A stretch of 27,448 nt of DNA, taken from NCBI GenBank assembly GCA_025938035.1, contig JAICQE010000039.1, forward strand, positions 1 to 27,448. The letters run 5' to 3'. Shown piece after piece: positions 23,507 through 27,448 of the stretch (positions are counted from its first letter, which is position 1; the number at the start of each line of letters is the position of its first letter). The position numbers and the translations under genes were made by a program. Under the pieces are notes generated by a model. The model was given only the letters and a program-made list of their open reading frames with translations, did no database searches and was not told the DNA's origin. This DNA comes from Vicinamibacteria bacterium (lineage in GTDB: Bacteria; Acidobacteriota; Vicinamibacteria; Vicinamibacterales; UBA2999).

Positions 23507-25038
23507 CACGCCTCGGGACACCGTTGGCAGGCGCCAAACAGTGGGCCGTCAGCGAGCCGGTGACGCAGCTCCTGAAACGACGGGGCGTTCCAGGCGGAGA
23601 CGAGGTCCACGTCCTTGAGCCGCACCTCGTCGTATCCAGGGGTGTTGACGAGGTAGCAGCAGGGGGAGACGCGGAAGAACAGCTCGTTCACGTACAAGTT
23701 GTTGTACACGGCGCGACAGCGGAACGGCGCCTGCCGGCCGAGCGGGTTGCTGCCGTCATGCAGGTTGTCGGCAAGGATCGGATCCGTACTCGGTTCGCCG
23801 CGTAAGACGCGCCCGGCGGACGCATAGTATTCGCCGCTGAGCGCTCGTGCTTCGCGATCGCGGATGACGTCGGAGCGCGAGATGAACACTGGCGGCGCTG
23901 CCTCGAGCCGCTGTCCCACGTCCGTCGGAAAGATCGGATTTCCCCAGGTTGCGGGGTCGCCAATCACCGGCACGGCCGATGCCTTCATCGCGGCGGCGGC
24001 GTCCGCGCGCAATCGTTCGAAATCAGGATGCAGGTACGGCGGCAGGACGTGATAGTTGAGGCCGGACACCGGCCCAGGCTGCGGCAGCAGTGTTCGCACG
24101 TAGATCGTTGCAGCCTTGATGTCGTTCCCAAGCTCGATGAAGGCTGGAATCTCGTGGATGTTCTGCTGCGTGACGACAAGGGTTATCGATACGGAAATGG
24201 GCTTCTTCGTCACCTGTCCGGCCGCGAGCGCACGGAGGTGGTCGACGATCCGCGGAAACTCCCCCGCCCCCAGGCCCATCACCGCCTGATGCGTTTCGTC
24301 CGAGGCCGCATTCAGGCTGCAGGACAGCGACTTGAGCCGCAGCTGGTCCAGCCGATCGAACCACTTCGGCAGGAACACGCCGTTCGTGATCGTGTACGAC
24401 GCCGCGTGCCGGTCGAGATATTCGGCCAGGCGGTCGGCAATGTCTCCGAGCCGCGGATGCGACAACGGCTCGCCATGGCCGACCAGCCCCACATAGACTG
24501 CCGTGCGCAGCACCGGCTCGAACGACTCGAGCTGCTCGAGCGTGAGCTGATGCCGTCCCTCGAACCACGACGTGCAGAACGTGCAGCGTGCGTTGCACAC
24601 GTCGGAGATCGGAAGGGAAACGTTCCAGGGCAGGCTCTGCAGCGTGGTCCTACCTTGTCCCCACTCCCACAGATTGAGCACGAAATTCGACAGCAGCCGA
24701 TCGTCGGGAAAAAGACCGAGGACTTCGTCGAGCGTCGCCGACATCAGTTCGGTCTCTACCCGGCGGAGCTGCTCCGCGTTCAGGCGCGGACGCTTCGTTG
24801 TGCCGAGAAGCAGCCGGACATGCTCGATGCCGTAGGTCTCGTCGATCTCGGCCTTCGATGCCTTCACGGCGGCTGGGCGCTTCCGCAAGCCGCGGATCGT
24901 CTCCTGCAGCGTCGTGATGCGGTCGCGCAGGCGGCCGTTGGCCGTGTGCAGGCTCTCGACCCGGCCTTTCAGCCGCGACACGTCGGTCTTGAGGCGTTCG
25001 AGTTCCGCCGCTTGCGCGTCGACGCTGTTGTCTTTCAT
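23503..25038 (-). CDS. Radical SAM protein with N-terminal coiled coil
   Basis: The 511-residue protein has a coiled coil (about 8-55), a linker domain (65-135) and a radical SAM core with CNARCTFC (Cys148, 152, 155) holding the SAM-binding 4Fe-4S cluster. VGHGEPLSHP follows as the GGE-like SAM motif. The C-terminal region has further cysteines (FRCRAV, SPCCYLV, CQRCPEAW), as in SPASM/twitch enzymes with auxiliary clusters. The reaction is unknown; sugar or peptide modification is possible. The ATG at 25036-25038 overlaps the upstream TGA (ATGA), so the longer frame to 25248 is discarded. Confidence 0.85.
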   Translation of the reverse strand: MKDNSVDAQAAELERLKTDVSRLKGRVESLHTANGRLRDRITTLQETIRGLRKRPAAVKASKAEIDETYGIEHVRLLLGTTKRPRLNAEQLRRVETELMSATLDEVLGLFPDDRLLSNFVLNLWEWGQGRTTLQSLPWNVSLPISDVCNARCTFCTSWFEGRHQLTLEQLESFEPVLRTAVYVGLVGHGEPLSHPRLGDIADRLAEYLDRHAASYTITNGVFLPKWFDRLDQLRLKSLSCSLNAASDETHQAVMGLGAGEFPRIVDHLRALAAGQVTKKPISVSITLVVTQQNIHEIPAFIELGNDIKAATIYVRTLLPQPGPVSGLNYHVLPPYLHPDFERLRADAAAAMKASAVPVIGDPATWGNPIFPTDVGQRLEAAPPVFISRSDVIRDREARALSGEYYASAGRVLRGEPSTDPILADNLHDGSNPLGRQAPFRCRAVYNNLYVNELFFRVSPCCYLVNTPGYDEVRLKDVDLVSAWNAPSFQELRHRLADGPLFGACQRCPEAW

Positions 25039-25919
25039 CGGTCGGAGGCCGGAACGCCTCCCGTGGCATGCGCGGTGACACACAGATGCCATCCGAAGCC
25101 GCGCTCGACCGCACGCATCAGCGGCGCGGGCAGCGAATTGAAGGGAAACGCTTTCGTGTAGCGGTATTGCACGTAATCGGGAATGCGATACGGGAAGATG
25201 TGCTCCGCGAACAATTCGTCGACGGCGAAGCCCGACGTCTCGACCCACTGGCGCAGCGACGACCGTGTGTAGGTATACGTGACAGGACAGCCGGTCTGCG
25301 CTTCGGAGTTCTTCGCCACCGCCTCGTTCAGACGCCAGAACGCGCCGTGCGCCTCGCGAAACAGGATGCCGAACACCTTCGACGACCAGCGGTGGTAGAC
25401 CATCAGCTTCAGCACCGTGCGCGGTCCTGAAAAGTAGCGGCGAATCTGATCGAGCGCGCGCTCGGGATGCGGCGTGTGGTGAATCACGCCGAACGAGTAC
25501 ACCAGGTCGTACTCCGCCGGCGTGACGAACTCGCTGAGCCGCTCGGCGTTCGCTTCAACGAATGTGATTCGATCCTGAAGGCCGAAGACTTCGGCCCGCC
25601 GGCGCGCCAGATCGAGCGACGCGCTGGACAAATCGACAGCGGTGACATGAGCCCCCGCCCGCGCGAAGTTCATCGTATCGGTGCCGAGGCCGCAGCCCAC
25701 CTCCAGCACCCGCTTGCCGCCCCAGCGCTCGAACTGCGCAAAGCCCGGAATGTGCGGCTCGACGAAATACTTCCGCGCCTCGACCTGATCGAAGTAGGCG
25801 CGGGTGCCGATCGGCTCGGTCGAATGCCTGAGGTTGCACGGCCGCCGGTTCCAGTATTCGCGGACCTGTTCGATCGAGCGGTCGCTGAACGTCGTGTGCT
25901 CGGTAATCGCTGTACTCAT
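25035..25919 (-). CDS. Class I SAM-dependent methyltransferase
   Basis: The 294-residue protein has VLEVGCGLGTDTMNFARAG (71-89) as the SAM-binding motif I, VTAVDLSSASLDLA as motif II, YDLVYSFGVIHHTPHPE as the post-II region, and a C-terminal extension with YTYTRSSLRQWVETSGF. The layout is of the Methyltransf_11/25 type. The acceptor is unknown; the surroundings point to a glycan or its precursor. The gene lies 3 nt after the Nudix stop and overlaps the radical SAM start by 4 nt (ATGA), so all three are one translational unit. It shows no close relation to the three FkbM-like paralogues. Confidence 0.88.
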   Translation of the reverse strand: MSTAITEHTTFSDRSIEQVREYWNRRPCNLRHSTEPIGTRAYFDQVEARKYFVEPHIPGFAQFERWGGKRVLEVGCGLGTDTMNFARAGAHVTAVDLSSASLDLARRRAEVFGLQDRITFVEANAERLSEFVTPAEYDLVYSFGVIHHTPHPERALDQIRRYFSGPRTVLKLMVYHRWSSKVFGILFREAHGAFWRLNEAVAKNSEAQTGCPVTYTYTRSSLRQWVETSGFAVDELFAEHIFPYRIPDYVQYRYTKAFPFNSLPAPLMRAVERGFGWHLCVTAHATGGVPASDR

Positions 25920-25922
25920 GTC

Positions 25923-26504
25923 CTACAGGGTTGGCGGCGCCGCCAGAGGTTGGAGGTGCAGTGTACTACGCGTCGCCAGCAGCAGCAGCGCAACGTGCGT
26001 CGCTAACCCGATCTCCTCGACGCGTTCCGGCTGAAGCAGAGCGGCCCGATCCAGCATCAGAACTTCGGTCTCCTCGAGGTCCCCGGACGATGGCTCCGCG
26101 ACACGGCGGCATCCGGTCGCGCGGAACAAATGAGCGGTGTTGCAACCCTGGTTGGCGTTGGTGACGAACGCGCCGAGCGGTTCGATTTTCTGCGCCAGAA
26201 AGCCCATTTCCTCCATCAACTCACGCCGCACGGCGGCCTCCGGCGACTCCCCGGCCTCGATGGCGCCGCCCGGAAACGTCAGGCAGACTCGCCGCGGGCC
26301 GTGTTTGTACTGACGCAGCATCGCCACACGGCCGTCCTCCATCTCGGCGTAAACCAGCACATAGTCCGGAAATCGGACGACGTAGTAGTCAGGCACGAGC
26401 CGGTCGTCGGGAAGTCGAACGGACTCTATGGACACTTCGCGAACCGGGCCGCCGCTGAACAGCACTTCGCGACTCACGACCTGCCAGGGTCTGAGGTCTG
26501 CCAC
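25923..26504 (-). CDS. Nudix hydrolase (ADP-ribose pyrophosphatase-like)
   Basis: The 193-residue protein carries a complete Nudix box, G-x5-E-x7-REUxEExGU, at residues 80-102 (GAIEAGESPEAAVRRELMEE and MGF). Its N-terminal part, with YYVVRFPDYVLVYAE and RQYKHGPRR, resembles ADP-sugar and ADP-ribose pyrophosphatases. It would cleave a nucleoside diphosphate linked to another moiety, perhaps a nucleotide sugar, releasing nucleoside monophosphate; magnesium is required in the family. The GTG start lies 8 bp after a TATACT. It is the first gene of a four-gene run with methyltransferase, radical SAM and GT2-like genes. Confidence 0.88.
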   Translation of the reverse strand: MADLRPWQVVSREVLFSGGPVREVSIESVRLPDDRLVPDYYVVRFPDYVLVYAEMEDGRVAMLRQYKHGPRRVCLTFPGGAIEAGESPEAAVRRELMEEMGFLAQKIEPLGAFVTNANQGCNTAHLFRATGCRRVAEPSSGDLEETEVLMLDRAALLQPERVEEIGLATHVALLLLATRSTLHLQPLAAPPTL

Positions 26505-26512
26505 TGCGGCAG

Positions 26513-26518
26513 AGTATA
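26513..26518 (-). promoter_or_regulatory. -10 box (TATACT) for the Nudix operon
   Basis: TATACT on the minus strand ends 8 bp before the GTG at 26504, again implying a leaderless or nearly leaderless transcript. No good -35 was seen upstream. Confidence 0.45.
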
Positions 26519-26557
26519 AGCGTCTCGATCCAACCGGAGCGAAAGACGCGCTGCGCG

Positions 26558-26586
26558 TTGACGAGTGATCGTGCGACCCCTATACT
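26558..26586 (+). promoter_or_regulatory. Sigma70-type promoter for the nucleotide-sugar dehydrogenase
   Basis: TTGACG (26558-26563), exactly 17 bp, then TATACT (26581-26586). A start near 26593 would leave a leader of about 84 nt. This is the best promoter in the window. Confidence 0.75.
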
Positions 26587-26676
26587 GGCTTGGCTTTACC
26601 CCTCCACTCTCAGCTAAATCGCAGTGCGGCGCCTGGCGCGCCTGAGCTGGACAATGTCTCTCGGGAAGACGGCTGA

Positions 26677-27448
26677 ATGAAGATTTCCGTAATCGGTCTT
26701 GGCAAGCTTGGCTCACCGCTCGCGGCGGTTCTGGCGAGCAAGGGGTTCTCCGTCGTCGGGACGGATCTGCACCGGCCCTATGTGGATTCGATCAACGCGG
26801 GCCAGGCGCCGGTAGACGAGCCTCGGCTGCAGGAGTTGATCGAGGCCAATCGCGACCGTCTGCGCGCGACGATGGACGCAGCGGCGGCGGTCGCCGAAAC
26901 CGATGTCACCTTCATCATCGTCCCGACCCCGAGCGACGACAGCGGACGGTTCCGAAACAGCTACATCCTGACGGCGATAGAAGCGGTCGGCGCGGGGCTG
27001 CGGAAGAAGAACGGTTATCACGTGGTCGTCGTCACGAGCACGGTGATGCCGGGTTCGACCGGTGGTGAGATCCGCGCCGCGCTCGAAGTCGCGTCCGGCC
27101 GGAGCGTCGGCGAACAGCTGGGCTTGTGCTACAACCCCGAGTTCATCGCGCTCGGCAGCGTCGTGCGCGACATGCTTTGCCCCGACGTCATCCTGATCGG
27201 CGAATCCGATGCAAAAGCCGGCGACGTCCTCGAACGAATCTATCAACAGAGCTGCGACAACAAACCGGCGGTGCACCGAATGAATTTCGTCAACGCGGAG
27301 CTGACGAAGATCTCGGTGAACACGTTCGTCACGACGAAGATTTCCTACGCGAACATGCTGGCCGAGATCTGCGATCGCAGTCCCGGCGCGGACGTCGACG
27401 TCGTCACCGCGGCGGTTGGCGCCGACTCACGCATCGGGGCAAAGTACC
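26677..27448 (+). CDS. UDP-glucose/GDP-mannose dehydrogenase family protein, 3' end cut off
   Basis: The 257 visible residues begin MKISVIGLGKLGSPLA (Rossmann GxGxxG), then VPTPSDDSG, VVVTSTVMPGSTG, CYNPEFIALGSV with the family NPEF motif, and AELTKISVNTFVTTKISYANMLAEICD, matching the central dimer domain with its Lys and Asn. The family oxidises a nucleotide-sugar C6 hydroxyl to the acid with two NAD. UDP-glucose, UDP-N-acetylmannosamine or GDP-mannose could be the substrate. GGGAAG sits 8 nt before the ATG as ribosome-binding site. It is divergent from the Nudix operon. The catalytic Cys would lie just beyond the window. Confidence 0.9.
   Translation, partial: MKISVIGLGKLGSPLAAVLASKGFSVVGTDLHRPYVDSINAGQAPVDEPRLQELIEANRDRLRATMDAAAAVAETDVTFIIVPTPSDDSGRFRNSYILTAIEAVGAGLRKKNGYHVVVVTSTVMPGSTGGEIRAALEVASGRSVGEQLGLCYNPEFIALGSVVRDMLCPDVILIGESDAKAGDVLERIYQQSCDNKPAVHRMNFVNAELTKISVNTFVTTKISYANMLAEICDRSPGADVDVVTAAVGADSRIGAKY

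Noticed and set aside
25039..25248. Upstream extension of the radical SAM frame
   Set aside because: It overlaps the methyltransferase gene, is Arg-rich and unlike the rest, and an ATGA overlap start exists at 25038.

Overview
The window is GC-rich bacterial DNA and looks like a surface-glycan locus from a large environmental genome. The gene content, the short palindromes and the tandem 7-mers fit an Acidobacteriota-like organism, but that is a guess and no marker gene here settles it. No tRNA, rRNA, CRISPR array or intact transposase was seen.

Positions 1-18422 are read entirely from the minus strand. In transcription order they hold: a small hypothetical gene (18422-18060), an FkbM-like methyltransferase, an O-antigen-type ABC exporter (Wzt-like ATPase with a C-terminal extension, then a Wzm-like permease), a 903-residue two-domain protein, a coiled-coil protein carrying the same C-terminal domain, a second FkbM-like protein, a stand-alone glycosyltransferase-like protein, a putative sugar O-methyltransferase, a GT2 fusion carrying the same C-terminal domain, a third FkbM-like protein, a nucleotidyltransferase-methyltransferase fusion, a NeuB-type synthase, an SDR reductase and a cut-off hypothetical. 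Many junctions are 3-nt gaps or GTGA/ATGA overlaps, so transcription is probably largely operonic. Together the genes would make sugars (NeuB, SDR, nucleotidyltransferase), assemble and methylate a glycan, and export it through Wzm/Wzt.

Positions 18460-26504 are more mosaic. Two paralogous pairs occur (a ~130-residue coiled-coil protein and a GT2-like glycosyltransferase), with a multi-pass membrane protein resembling GT-C transferases, a radical SAM protein with an N-terminal coiled coil, a SAM methyltransferase and a Nudix hydrolase. A divergent nucleotide-sugar dehydrogenase starts at 26677 behind a good sigma70-type promoter and runs off the window.

Two things stand out. First, a domain with signatures GPWxxEVGxELLYW and GTYGGxxYLA occurs three times in different fusion contexts and looks like an uncharacterised GT-B-like module. 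Second, gene junctions are filled with tandem 7-bp (once 9-bp) repeat arrays, often as facing inverted arms. One facing pair brackets the decayed remains of a four-helix-bundle (S23/IVP-like, TIGR02436-type) gene. This suggests a small repeat-bounded mobile element whose empty or one-armed derivatives are scattered through the operon and in two cases supply a host gene's stop codon.
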